This document shows, in pieces, positions 7,960-15,868 of a DNA stretch of 64,000 nucleotides. This DNA is from Bradyrhizobium jicamae (lineage in GTDB: Bacteria; Pseudomonadota; Alphaproteobacteria; Rhizobiales; Xanthobacteraceae). The stretch is from assembly GCF_001440395.1 (NCBI RefSeq), contig NZ_LLXZ01000120.1, forward strand, positions 121,532 through 185,531. Reading direction: 5' to 3'. Position 1 is the stretch's first letter, and every line of letters starts with the position of its first letter. The translations under genes and the position numbers were made by a program. The notes below the pieces were generated by a model. The model ran no database searches, was not told the origin of the DNA, and saw only the letters and a program-made list of their open reading frames with translations.

Positions 7960-7973
7960 GATCTATTCTCCTC

Positions 7974-10940
7974 TCACGCCGCTTGAATCTGGCACAGGGT
8001 CACCTTGCCCTCGTGCATGCCGGTGACCGGGTCGTAGCCGTAGGACGTGATCGTGTTGACGCTTTCGCCGAGCACGATCGGGTCCGCACCCTTCGGATAT
8101 TTGCCGCGCTGGTCGACGCCCTGGAACCAGCCGGAGAAGTGGAACGGCATGAACGCCACGCCCTTCCCGACCCGGTCGGTGACCAACGCCTTGACGCGGG
8201 CCTTCGAGCTGTTCTCCGGGCCGTAGACCCAGACCCAGCCGCCATCCTTGATGCCGCGCTCGGCGGCGTCAGAGGTGTTGACCTCGACGAACATGTCCTG
8301 CTGCAACTCGGCGAGCCACTTGTTCGATCGGGTTTCTTCGCCGCCACCTTCGTATTCGACGAGGCGTCCCGAGGTCAGGATGATCGGGAACTGCTTGGCC
8401 AGTCCCTTCTCCACCGCGGCCTTCTGGATCGAGAAGCCGAGATTGGCCATGCGGAACTGACGCCCGTCCGGACGCGTCGGATATTTCGCGACGAGATCGG
8501 GCCGCGCCGTGTAGATCGGCTCGCGATGAACAGGCACGGGATCAGGCAGATTCCACGCCACCGCGCGGGCCTTGCCGTTGCCGTACGCCATCACGCCATG
8601 CTCCAGCGTGACGCGAATGATGCCGCCGGACAGATCGACCGCCCAGCCGACGCCATCGGGATTGTTGCCGCCGATCTTGTTGATGGTGGCGAGCTCGTCC
8701 GCGGTGAGGTCCTTGTCCCAGCCGAGCTTCTTGAGCACGCCGTAGGTGAACTCGGGGTAGCCGTCGGTCAGTTCGGAGCCCTTGCTGTAGGAGCCTTCCG
8801 ACAGCATGTTGACGTTCTTCACCGAGCCGTCCGGCTGCTTCTCTTCATAGACCACGCCAAAGCGCGCGCGGAACGTGCCGCCGCCGTCCTTGGCGTGAAG
8901 GTTGGTGTTGTAGAGCGTATGCGTGCCCGGATGCTTGATCTGCGGCGTGCCCCAGCACGGCCACGGCAGGCCGTAATAGTCGCCGCCGATCTCCGGCTCG
9001 TCTGCCTTGGCGCGCAGCGTCACCAGGTCGAACTTGCCCTGGTTGTTCATGTGCGCCTTCAGCCGCTCCGGCGACTGGCCGGAATAGCCGGTCGAGAAGC
9101 CGCCGCGGTTGATTTCGCGGAGCAGGTCTTCGGGCGACGGACGGTTGTTCTCGACCTTGATGTTCTTGAACATCTTGTCGGCGAAGCCGAGCTTGGCCGA
9201 GAGACGGTAGATGATCTCGTAGTCGTCCTTCGATTCGAAGATCGGCTTGACGATCTGCTCGCCCCACTGCAGTGAACGGTTGGAGGCCGTGCGCGAGCCC
9301 GCAGTCTCGAACTGGGTGCAGGCCGGCAGCAGATAGGTGCCGTTCTTGCGATCGGAGATCGCGGCGAAGGTGGTGGGATGCGGATCGGCGACGACGAGCA
9401 GCTCGAGCTTCTCGAGGCCCTTCACCATCTCCGTCATGCGCGGCACGGTGTTGCCGCCGTGCCCCATGATGACCACGCCCTTCACGGCATCGCGCTGGTC
9501 GACGTCATCAGGGTTGGAAAGCGTCGCATCGAACCAGCGGGTCCACGGGATGCCCGGCAGCTCCATGTTCTGCTTGCGGGTACGCGCCGGACGGCCCGCC
9601 TTTGCCGGAACTTCGTCGAAGCGCGACTGCAGATAATCGTATTCGACTTCCCAGACCCGTCCCCAGTGCTTCCAGGCGCCCTCGACCAGGCCGTAATAGA
9701 GCGGCAGCGACGTGATATCGAGGCCGATATCGGTCGCGCCCTGCACGTTGCAGTGGCCGCGGAAGATGTTGGCGCCGCCGCCGAAGGAGCCGACATTGCC
9801 GGTCGCCAGCAGCAGGTTGCAATAGGCCCGCACGTTGGCGGTGCCGACGGTGTGCTGGGTGCCGCCCATGCACCAGACGAAGGCCGACGGACGCTGCTTG
9901 GCAAAGGTCTCGGCGACCTTCTTCAGCTGCTCGCCGGGAATGCCGGTGACACGCTCGACCTCCTCCGGCGTCCATTTGGCGACTTCGGCGCGGATCTGGT
10001 CCATGCCGTAGACGCGCTGCTTGATGAATTCCTTGTCTTCCCAGCCATTGTTGAAGATGTGGTGCAGCATGCCCCAGATCACCGCAATGTCGGTACCGCC
10101 GCGGAACCGGACATATTCGGTGGCGTGCGCCGCGGTGCGGGTAAAGCGCGGGTCGAGCACGAACACGTTGGCGCGGTTGAGCTCCTTGCCCGAAAGGATG
10201 TGCTGCAACGACACCGGATGCGCTTCGGCCGCGTTCGATCCCATGAAGACGATCGTCTTCGAGTTGCGCATGTCGTTGTAGGAATTCGTCATCGCGCCGT
10301 AGCCCCAGGTATTGGCGACGCCGGCGACGGTGGTCGAATGACAGATGCGGGCCTGGTGATCGATCGAATTGGTGCCCCAGAACGCCGCGAACTTGCGGAA
10401 CAGGTAGCCGCCCTCGTTGGAGAATTTCGCGGAGCCGAGCAGATAAACGGAATCGGCGCCCGACTTGGCGCGGATTTCCATCATCTTGTCGCCGATCTCG
10501 TTGATGGCCTGGTCCCACGAGACCCGCTGCCACTCGCCGTTGACCAGCTTCATCGGATATTTCAGGCGGCGGTCACCGTGGACGAGTTCGCGCACGGCGG
10601 CGCCCTTGGCGCAATGCGAGCCGCGGTTGATCGGTGAGTCCCATGCCGGCTCCTGGCCGACCCAGACGCCGTTCTGCACTTCGGCAATCACGGTGCAGCC
10701 GACCGAGCAATGCGTGCAGATGTTCTTCCTGATTTCGGTCGGCGCGCCAACCTTCTCCGGCCCTGCCTGCGCCTTGCGCACCGAGCCGAGCGGCATCAGG
10801 CCGATCGCGGCGCCCGCACCGGCCGCCAAACCGGAGCGCCGCAGGAACGTACGGCGGTCGAGAACGCCAGACGCGAGGCCGGCAGCGATTCCCTGCAAAC
10901 GCGCCCTGCCCGCGGATCCATCTTTTCGCTTCATCAACAT
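7974..10940 (-). CDS. fdhA: formate dehydrogenase, molybdopterin catalytic (alpha) subunit
   Basis: About 988 residues from the ATG at 10940. A twin-arginine signal (DRRTFLRRSGLAAG, Arg29-Arg30) directs the folded enzyme to the periplasm. The [4Fe-4S] cluster ligands are Cys75, Cys78, Cys82 and Cys110. The Mo ligand is Cys200 in RICHSTT, so this is a Cys and not a Sec enzyme, and the active-site His follows it. The molybdopterin oxidoreductase and C-terminal dinucleotide-binding domains continue to the end. It oxidises formate to CO2. A longer reading upstream adds an Arg/Ser-rich tract and is rejected. It probably needs the TorD-like protein and FdhD, the latter not in this window. Confidence 0.96.
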   Translation of the reverse strand: MLMKRKDGSAGRARLQGIAAGLASGVLDRRTFLRRSGLAAGAGAAIGLMPLGSVRKAQAGPEKVGAPTEIRKNICTHCSVGCTVIAEVQNGVWVGQEPAWDSPINRGSHCAKGAAVRELVHGDRRLKYPMKLVNGEWQRVSWDQAINEIGDKMMEIRAKSGADSVYLLGSAKFSNEGGYLFRKFAAFWGTNSIDHQARICHSTTVAGVANTWGYGAMTNSYNDMRNSKTIVFMGSNAAEAHPVSLQHILSGKELNRANVFVLDPRFTRTAAHATEYVRFRGGTDIAVIWGMLHHIFNNGWEDKEFIKQRVYGMDQIRAEVAKWTPEEVERVTGIPGEQLKKVAETFAKQRPSAFVWCMGGTQHTVGTANVRAYCNLLLATGNVGSFGGGANIFRGHCNVQGATDIGLDITSLPLYYGLVEGAWKHWGRVWEVEYDYLQSRFDEVPAKAGRPARTRKQNMELPGIPWTRWFDATLSNPDDVDQRDAVKGVVIMGHGGNTVPRMTEMVKGLEKLELLVVADPHPTTFAAISDRKNGTYLLPACTQFETAGSRTASNRSLQWGEQIVKPIFESKDDYEIIYRLSAKLGFADKMFKNIKVENNRPSPEDLLREINRGGFSTGYSGQSPERLKAHMNNQGKFDLVTLRAKADEPEIGGDYYGLPWPCWGTPQIKHPGTHTLYNTNLHAKDGGGTFRARFGVVYEEKQPDGSVKNVNMLSEGSYSKGSELTDGYPEFTYGVLKKLGWDKDLTADELATINKIGGNNPDGVGWAVDLSGGIIRVTLEHGVMAYGNGKARAVAWNLPDPVPVHREPIYTARPDLVAKYPTRPDGRQFRMANLGFSIQKAAVEKGLAKQFPIILTSGRLVEYEGGGEETRSNKWLAELQQDMFVEVNTSDAAERGIKDGGWVWVYGPENSSKARVKALVTDRVGKGVAFMPFHFSGWFQGVDQRGKYPKGADPIVLGESVNTITSYGYDPVTGMHEGKVTLCQIQAA

Positions 10941-10953
10941 GTGCGTGGTCCCA

Positions 10954-11163
10954 TCAATAGCGGTTGACGCGATAGAAGTTCTTGACGTGATCGGTTTCCT
11001 TGTAGCGCGCCTTGACGCGCTCGGATTGCGACTCGTCCGCCGCCGCCTCGGTGCCGGCCAACGGCACAACGGCTGCTGCAGCGACCGCCGAACCGCCCAT
11101 CAGAAACAGGCTGCGCCGATCCACCCCTTTGACCCCTGACTTACTGTCGGATGGCTTGCTCAT
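10954..11163 (-). CDS. formate dehydrogenase region TAT-target peptide
   Basis: A 69-residue peptide whose N-terminus (VDRRSLFLMGGSAVAAAAVV, Arg16-Arg17) is a twin-arginine signal. The tail KARYKETDHVKNFYRVNRY is the conserved end of the family described as formate dehydrogenase region TAT target (TIGR02811-type). Such genes sit directly before fdhA in Shewanella and alphaproteobacteria, as here (13 bases before fdhA). It probably accompanies or helps export the catalytic subunit; the exact role is unknown. Confidence 0.88.
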   Translation of the reverse strand: MSKPSDSKSGVKGVDRRSLFLMGGSAVAAAAVVPLAGTEAAADESQSERVKARYKETDHVKNFYRVNRY

Positions 11164-11197
11164 TGCGCTCTCCCATTTTCACGTTGCCTCATCGCCG

Positions 11198-11986
11198 TCA
11201 TGCGGACAGCGTGAAGGCTTCGGATTCCAGTTCCATGAAGACACGGCCGGCCCGGCCAACGGCGCGGTAGAAACGCGCCGATTGCGACATCTCCAGATCG
11301 GCGAACATCCGCGCCGCCCATGGCTTGAGATGTCGCTCGAAGAAACCTGCCTGTTCGGCGAATTCGGCCTCGAAGTCGCCGCGTGCGAGTCCGGCCATGA
11401 CCTCGAGCAGGATTGCGATGTGGTCCTCCGGCTCCCGCGAGGTGCCCGCGCGCTCGACCCCGAGCGCGCGCAGATCCTCGCGCACCCGCGCCAGCGGGCG
11501 CTCGTGAAGGAAGCCGGTCAGGTAATAGGAGGCATAGGGCAGCAGTTCGCCGCGGCCGAGCCCGATGAAGAGATCGAAGAACTCGCGGCTCGCGGCGCGA
11601 TCATCCGTTGCGGCCGCAGCGGATGCGAGTTCGACATGCGCCATGCCGAGATCGGAGCCGTCGCCCTTCAGCGTAGCGACCCGCTTCAGCGTGTCCGCGT
11701 CGGGCGCCTTGCCGAGCAGCAGCGACAGCAGGCCGTATTCCGCGGCGCGCAGTTGGTCGATCTCGTCGACCTCGGACTTCGATGACGCCTGATCTACAGG
11801 CGCGCCGTAGAGATCGGGACGCAGGACGAAACGCTCCACCTGCGTCAGCGCCTCGACGGCCAGAACCCGCTCGGCAGGAATGCGCGACCACGCTGACACC
11901 GAAGGCTGGGCAATGCCCAATCCCCGCGCCAGCGACCCGACGCCACCTGCTGCCTTGATTGCTAATTCCAGCCCGGCATCACGCAT
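11198..11986 (-). CDS. TorD-family chaperone with N-terminal YdaS/Cro-like HTH
   Basis: A 262-residue protein. Residues about 5-40 (GLELAIKAAGGVGSLARGLG, then IAQPSVSAWSRIPAERV) form a Cro/YdaS-like helix-turn-helix. Residues 75-250 are the all-helical TorD/DmsD fold (EYGLLSLLLGKAP, EFFDLFIGLGRGELLPYASYYLTGFLHERPL, then EPEDHIAILLEVM, typical EPxDH). TorD proteins bind TAT signals and load molybdenum cofactor. It is the first gene of the fdh operon. The DNA-binding domain on a chaperone suggests coupling of enzyme maturation to transcription, probably through the palindromes just upstream. Confidence 0.9.
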   Translation of the reverse strand: MRDAGLELAIKAAGGVGSLARGLGIAQPSVSAWSRIPAERVLAVEALTQVERFVLRPDLYGAPVDQASSKSEVDEIDQLRAAEYGLLSLLLGKAPDADTLKRVATLKGDGSDLGMAHVELASAAAATDDRAASREFFDLFIGLGRGELLPYASYYLTGFLHERPLARVREDLRALGVERAGTSREPEDHIAILLEVMAGLARGDFEAEFAEQAGFFERHLKPWAARMFADLEMSQSARFYRAVGRAGRVFMELESEAFTLSA

Positions 11987-12053
11987 GGTGCTACCGATTT
12001 CTCCCCGCCCGCTCGCGCCCGCGCCCGTGTCCCTCGGGCATGCAAACTTAGAA

Positions 12054-12068
12054 TTGGAATTATTCCAA
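12054..12068. promoter_or_regulatory. palindrome TTGGAAT-T-ATTCCAA upstream of torD/fdh operon
   Basis: A perfect 15-bp palindrome, 7-bp arms around a central T, located 68-82 bases before the start of the HTH-TorD gene. It lies in the only promoter-sized gap before the fdh operon. It is a likely operator, possibly for the HTH domain encoded by the first gene; the binding protein is not known. Confidence 0.6.
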
Positions 12069-12082
12069 GTGAGGAGTCTGTA

Positions 12083-12101
12083 ACATAGGCTGAGCCTATG
12101 T
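12083..12101. promoter_or_regulatory. palindrome ACATAGGCT-G-AGCCTATGT upstream of torD/fdh operon
   Basis: A second perfect inverted repeat, 9-bp arms with one central base, 14 bases from the first palindrome. It is also 16 bases past the stop of the DUF3306 gene. It could be an operator of the fdh operon or a weak terminator of the upstream operon. No U-run follows on the minus strand, which favours a DNA site. Confidence 0.55.
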
Positions 12102-12117
12102 CCGCAGAAACTTTTGT

Positions 12118-12810
12118 CTAAACAATCGGTTTCGCGGTGCCATGACGTCGCACTGGTTGCTGCGGCGCAACAGTCCGCGCCGGCTCTGACTCGTCCGCCC
12201 GCGCGGTTCCATCAGCCGCTTTCTCGACATTTGAAGCAACTTCTGCGTCCACGATCGCCTCTTCAGCCCGTCTCACAGGCTGCATCGGGAGTTCCGATTG
12301 CGATTCTGGTGACAGATCAGGTGGCGGGGAACCGGCCACGTCTTTCCCGGCATTTGCATCGGATTTTACGGTTTCCGCTGCAGGCTCGCCCATGATCTGC
12401 GCGACCAGCCGCGCCACATCGACGCCGGGTCCGAGTTCGCCGCCGCCGGGTACCCCGCCCGGCGCATTCCAGTCATAGGCATAATCGAGTGCGGGGTTGA
12501 CGTAATTGCGGATCGCAGGATCGAGCGCCCAGGATTTTCGCAAGGCCTCATTTCGCAACTGTTCGGGGACGCCTTTGCGAAGGAAGGCGGTGATATCGGT
12601 GGTCTCCGTCAGCTCTTCGAGCTTTGGCAAGGTCGAAAGATCGAACTCCGGCTCGGTGTCTTCGGGTTGCGCCGCCGGCGGATCTGACGCCTCCACGCTT
12701 TCGGCGACCGGCGTGTCCGGCTTGGGCTCGGCCTGTTTTGCCTCCTGCTTGCGCTGCGACCATCGCGCCAGAAAGCCCTTGTCCCGATCGGCCTCGTCCG
12801 GACCACTCAT
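12118..12810 (-). CDS. DUF3306 domain protein
   Basis: A 230-residue acidic protein. The N-terminal FLARWSQRKQEA motif and the central block (TDITAFLRKGVPEQLRNEAL, RKSWALDPAIRNY, ending DYAYDWN) are diagnostic of DUF3306. The N-terminal spacer and C-terminal third are Pro/Glu/Ala-rich and probably disordered. DUF3305/DUF3306 pairs sit beside formate dehydrogenase genes in Shewanella and other proteobacteria. The biochemical role is unknown. Its ATG overlaps the stop of the DUF3305 gene (ATGA). Confidence 0.9.
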   Translation of the reverse strand: MSGPDEADRDKGFLARWSQRKQEAKQAEPKPDTPVAESVEASDPPAAQPEDTEPEFDLSTLPKLEELTETTDITAFLRKGVPEQLRNEALRKSWALDPAIRNYVNPALDYAYDWNAPGGVPGGGELGPGVDVARLVAQIMGEPAAETVKSDANAGKDVAGSPPPDLSPESQSELPMQPVRRAEEAIVDAEVASNVEKAADGTARADESEPARTVAPQQPVRRHGTAKPIV

Positions 12811-13319
12811 TTGCGACCCATCCTCTCATCCGGCCCGACGCCGGGCACACGCGGCCGATCGCCACTGGCGCGATCCCGCTTGCGCTTGTGGAACACGCGC
12901 TCGACATGGAATTGATCGACGAAGGCGGCAATCCAGGCGGCGATTTCCGGCGGCATCGGCACAGTACCGATCACGTCGCAGCCGCTTTCGAACATCGCCT
13001 CCCCTTCGGTCGGGTCGGCGGTCACTTTCGTCAGCTCGAGTTCAGCGCCGCCGTCCTGGCGCCGCAACGCCACCCAGATCCGGGGCTCGCCATCGGCGAG
13101 GTTATCGCGATAATTCGCCGTCTCGGCACTGAACAGATCGATGCTGGCCGCGCCGGCGTAATAGGTCGTCGTATCGGCCTCGGTGGACAGCGCGGTCCAC
13201 GGCGCGGTCGCCGGCACTTCGTCCAGGATCATCGCCGGCGACCACAACTGATCGACCCAGGGATTGTCGATCGAACGGCGTCGCACCACGACGCCGACCT
13301 CCCGGGATGCTTCGGTCAT
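12807..13319 (-). CDS. DUF3305 domain protein
   Basis: A 170-residue protein from the ATG at 13319, which has GGAGGA upstream; a longer reading from 13367 lacks such a site. The core VVVRRRSIDNPWVDQLWSP..., YYAGAASIDLFSAETANYRD and PRIWVALR matches DUF3305. It is translationally coupled to DUF3306, and 22 bases separate it from the DUF6352 gene. The probable role is in formate dehydrogenase biogenesis, from gene context only. Confidence 0.9.
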   Translation of the reverse strand: MTEASREVGVVVRRRSIDNPWVDQLWSPAMILDEVPATAPWTALSTEADTTTYYAGAASIDLFSAETANYRDNLADGEPRIWVALRRQDGGAELELTKVTADPTEGEAMFESGCDVIGTVPMPPEIAAWIAAFVDQFHVERVFHKRKRDRASGDRPRVPGVGPDERMGRK

Positions 13320-13341
13320 GCCAGATCCTCCCTTCGGCGGA

Positions 13342-14364
13342 TCATGTGGCGTTCGCGGTCGCCGCAAGCGGCAGCCCCGCGACCAGATTTTGCGGCTTCA
13401 GCCGCACCACCTTGTCCGCGCCCATGGCGAGAATGAGATAGACCGGCTTGTCGCCGACCCGCTCATCCACCAGCCGCGCATCTTCGAATGTCAGCCGCAT
13501 CAGGGCCACGATGCGCTCGGCAACGTCCCCTTCCAGCCGCTCGCCGCGCCACAGCGCGTTGCCGATCCGCGTCGCCTCGCTGTCGAGGCCGATGAACCAG
13601 CGCCAGTCGCGATCCTCGATCGAGGCAATCGTTTCGACGTTGACGGTAATCCCGAGGAGATGACCGAGCCAGCGCTCGATGACCCGGCACAGCCCGGCGC
13701 GCGCTTTCTTGTTGCCGCCGAGATTCATGACCATTGCATGCGCGTCCGATCGCGACCAATAGGTCCAGGCGTTTTCATCGTCCATCACGTCCATCTCGCC
13801 GAACGACTTCGGCCGCTGCAGCATCGCCGTCAGCGGCGACGAATGCAGGTCGTGCTGGGCATGCTGCTCCGCCTCGATGACCTCGGCATCGGCCAGCAGC
13901 AGCGTGCCTTCGTGAATGGCGGCGAGTTGGCTGCGATAGAACAATTCGGCCGCCCGCAAGATATAGGGATCGTCGCAGCCTTCGAGCGCGTTGCGCAGGA
14001 TCAGGTGACACAGTTGCGACAGAAAGATCGGCGGCAGGTCGCCGGCCCCCTTGCGAGCCAGTGCGACATAGACCGCCTCCAGCGACGGCGCCGCCATCAG
14101 CCGGTCACGGAAATTCATCATGAAGGACCAGTTTTCGCGCGCATCCGCATCGGCGAGCGCGGCGATGTCGGCACCCGACACAGGACGCAACGGATCGGCC
14201 ATCAGGCTCTCATGCAGGCGAAGCTCGGCCTCGCAGGCGTCGGCCGGCGGCAGCAATTCAGGCCGCGCCAAATAGGCCATGATGAGTTCGGGCGTCGCCA
14301 CCAGCCCGCCGTGATCGGCGCGGCGCGTGAGGTGATGACCCGAGGCGACCCAGAATTCTCTCAT
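13342..14364 (-). CDS. DUF6352-type protein
   Basis: A 340-residue soluble protein starting MREFWVASGHHLTRRADHGG. It has helical segments with Cys/His-poor composition and no signal peptide. I recognise it as the DUF6352-type family that travels with DUF3305/DUF3306 and formate dehydrogenase genes. The start overlaps the stop of the upstream gene by 4 bases, implying coupled translation. No catalytic motif can be identified. The function is unknown, and a maturation role is inferred from the operon. Confidence 0.8.
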   Translation of the reverse strand: MREFWVASGHHLTRRADHGGLVATPELIMAYLARPELLPPADACEAELRLHESLMADPLRPVSGADIAALADADARENWSFMMNFRDRLMAAPSLEAVYVALARKGAGDLPPIFLSQLCHLILRNALEGCDDPYILRAAELFYRSQLAAIHEGTLLLADAEVIEAEQHAQHDLHSSPLTAMLQRPKSFGEMDVMDDENAWTYWSRSDAHAMVMNLGGNKKARAGLCRVIERWLGHLLGITVNVETIASIEDRDWRWFIGLDSEATRIGNALWRGERLEGDVAERIVALMRLTFEDARLVDERVGDKPVYLILAMGADKVVRLKPQNLVAGLPLAATANAT

Positions 14365-14936
14365 GTACGATCCGTCGTCTTGCCGTCGGTTCTGATCAGC
14401 CCGCGAAGATCGACCTCATCGGCAGGTTCATCATCGCCTTCGACTTCATGGAAGGTAAAGGCGCTGGCATGGGCGTGCAACCGGTCGGCATCTGCGGCAG
14501 CCGGACGCGGCTTCAGGGTGCGAAAGCGCTCGCGGATCTCGCCATTCTCGACGCTGCGCTGCACGGCGAGCAGCGTCTGCGGCGGATGATCGCAGAGCGA
14601 GCCTGCGAACGCGATCTCTTCCTCGGCCGCAAGACGCGCGGCGTTCGCATCGGGCGCGCCGAATTTACCCATCAAATGCCCGGCGAGCCGCTCGATCATC
14701 GCCTGCCGTTCCGCTTCGCTCGCTTCGGTGACGACAGCAAGCGTCGACCATCCGAGACTGTCGATCCCGAGAAAGCCCGAACGCAGCGCCACGCGCTGCT
14801 TCTGGCCGAGCGTCGCCGGATCCTGGTTCCAGAATATGAACGCGCCGGAAACCGCCCATTCGCCGGGTTCCGCCGCCCGCTCGAAAACAAAGGTATCGGA
14901 CGGATCCAGCCTGATGGTTCGCGGAAACTTCAACAT
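14361..14936 (-). CDS. DUF6505-type protein
   Basis: A 191-residue protein from the ATG at 14936 (MLKFPRTIRLDPSDTFVFER...). The opening is a beta-rich strand pair followed by a SGAFIFWNQDP loop, then a helical half with AEEEIAFAGSLCDHPPQTLL. It corresponds to what I recall as DUF6505, a partner of the lipoate-ligase-like gene next to it. A longer reading to 15002 runs into the upstream gene and adds an atypical N-terminus. The function is unknown. Confidence 0.78.
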   Translation of the reverse strand: MLKFPRTIRLDPSDTFVFERAAEPGEWAVSGAFIFWNQDPATLGQKQRVALRSGFLGIDSLGWSTLAVVTEASEAERQAMIERLAGHLMGKFGAPDANAARLAAEEEIAFAGSLCDHPPQTLLAVQRSVENGEIRERFRTLKPRPAAADADRLHAHASAFTFHEVEGDDEPADEVDLRGLIRTDGKTTDRT

Positions 14937-14943
14937 GTCCGCC

Positions 14944-15699
14944 TCATTCGAATTTCGGACCCCGCGCCTGAGGATCATACCAACTGGCCCTCGCCAGCGC
15001 ATCCACGAGGCTATTCCGCTCCGGCGCTGCGTTGCCGGCAGCCAGCCGCACCAGAAGATCGCCGTTGACGTCGATGCCCCGGCGCTCGCCGGCCTTGCGT
15101 TGAGGCAGTCGCTCCAGATAGTCGCGCGCGATCGCCTCGAAGCCGCGCTCCTTCCAGCGGTCGAACGCGGTCATCAAATGGCGGCTGAAGCTTTCGATGA
15201 TCGCATCGGTCTCGACCATCTCGAAACCTTCGCTCAGCAGGGACACGCCCGAAGCCGCCTGCACCTCCGGGACATGCGCCATCGCGGCCGCGCGCAGGAT
15301 CACGCCGAACACGAGCCAGGACGGCACCTCGTCCTCGGCGCAATCGTTCGGCCAGGCCAGTCGGCCGCCACCAAGCAATCCGGCGTCGAACCTGATGGCG
15401 TCGGGCCAGTCGAACGCAACCTCCCGCTCCGGCGGACAATGGGCGGCAATCGCGTCCGCCAACGCATTCATGCCGGCAAAGAACGCCCGGCGCGCCGAAG
15501 CAAGCGGCTCGTCCGGTTCGAGCACCACCGCGAACTCGACCAGGTCATAGCGGCGCACCCATACCAGTGTCCCGGCCCCCGCCTCCGCCGCGATCTCGCG
15601 AGCATGGGCAAACGCGTCGCCGAGTTCGCGCAACGCGACCAAAGTATAACCGGGCGGCAGATCGAGCGTCTGTTCCGTATCCCCGAGACGAGCGATCAC
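14944..15699 (-). CDS. biotin/lipoate-protein ligase-like protein with DUF4444-type C-terminus
   Basis: A 251-residue protein. LPPGYTLVALRELGDAFAHA, followed by GTLVWVRRYDLVEFAVVLEP, is the biotin/lipoate ligase fold (residues about 15-170), and the C-terminal GIDVNGDLLVRL segment resembles DUF4444. The classical ligase GRGRxGR and catalytic Lys motifs are not obvious, so it may bind a biotin- or lipoate-like group or a protein partner without being a standard ligase. It is the first gene of the accessory operon, divergent from the ferredoxin-like gene at 15869. Confidence 0.82.
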   Translation of the reverse strand: MIARLGDTEQTLDLPPGYTLVALRELGDAFAHAREIAAEAGAGTLVWVRRYDLVEFAVVLEPDEPLASARRAFFAGMNALADAIAAHCPPEREVAFDWPDAIRFDAGLLGGGRLAWPNDCAEDEVPSWLVFGVILRAAAMAHVPEVQAASGVSLLSEGFEMVETDAIIESFSRHLMTAFDRWKERGFEAIARDYLERLPQRKAGERRGIDVNGDLLVRLAAGNAAPERNSLVDALARASWYDPQARGPKFE

Positions 15700-15868
15700 G
15701 AAGAGCTATTTCCCTCATGGCTTCATAGGCCGCTTGTGTATGCTACCCCGCACTAGCTGGCAGCGCGAGCGGCCTTATATCTTGCAGATATCCGCCCGAG
15801 CGGTTACCGCAGAACCACGGGGTGAAGCAACCGCCCGGTATGGCGCATCGGGTTTAGGGTAGTTCAAC

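Noticed and set aside
7983..10637. Two long plus-strand frames (430 and 419 residues) opposite fdhA
   Set aside because: They mirror the fdhA codon pattern and have no recognisable domains or ribosome sites.
7974..10940. Selenocysteine in formate dehydrogenase
   Set aside because: The metal-binding residue in RICHSTT is encoded as Cys and there is no in-frame TGA, so no SECIS is needed.
10941..11069. N-terminal extension of fdhA to 11069
   Set aside because: It overlaps the TAT-target peptide gene and encodes an Arg/Ser/Thr-rich tract unlike a signal peptide; the ATG at 10940 puts the twin-arginine motif in the expected place.
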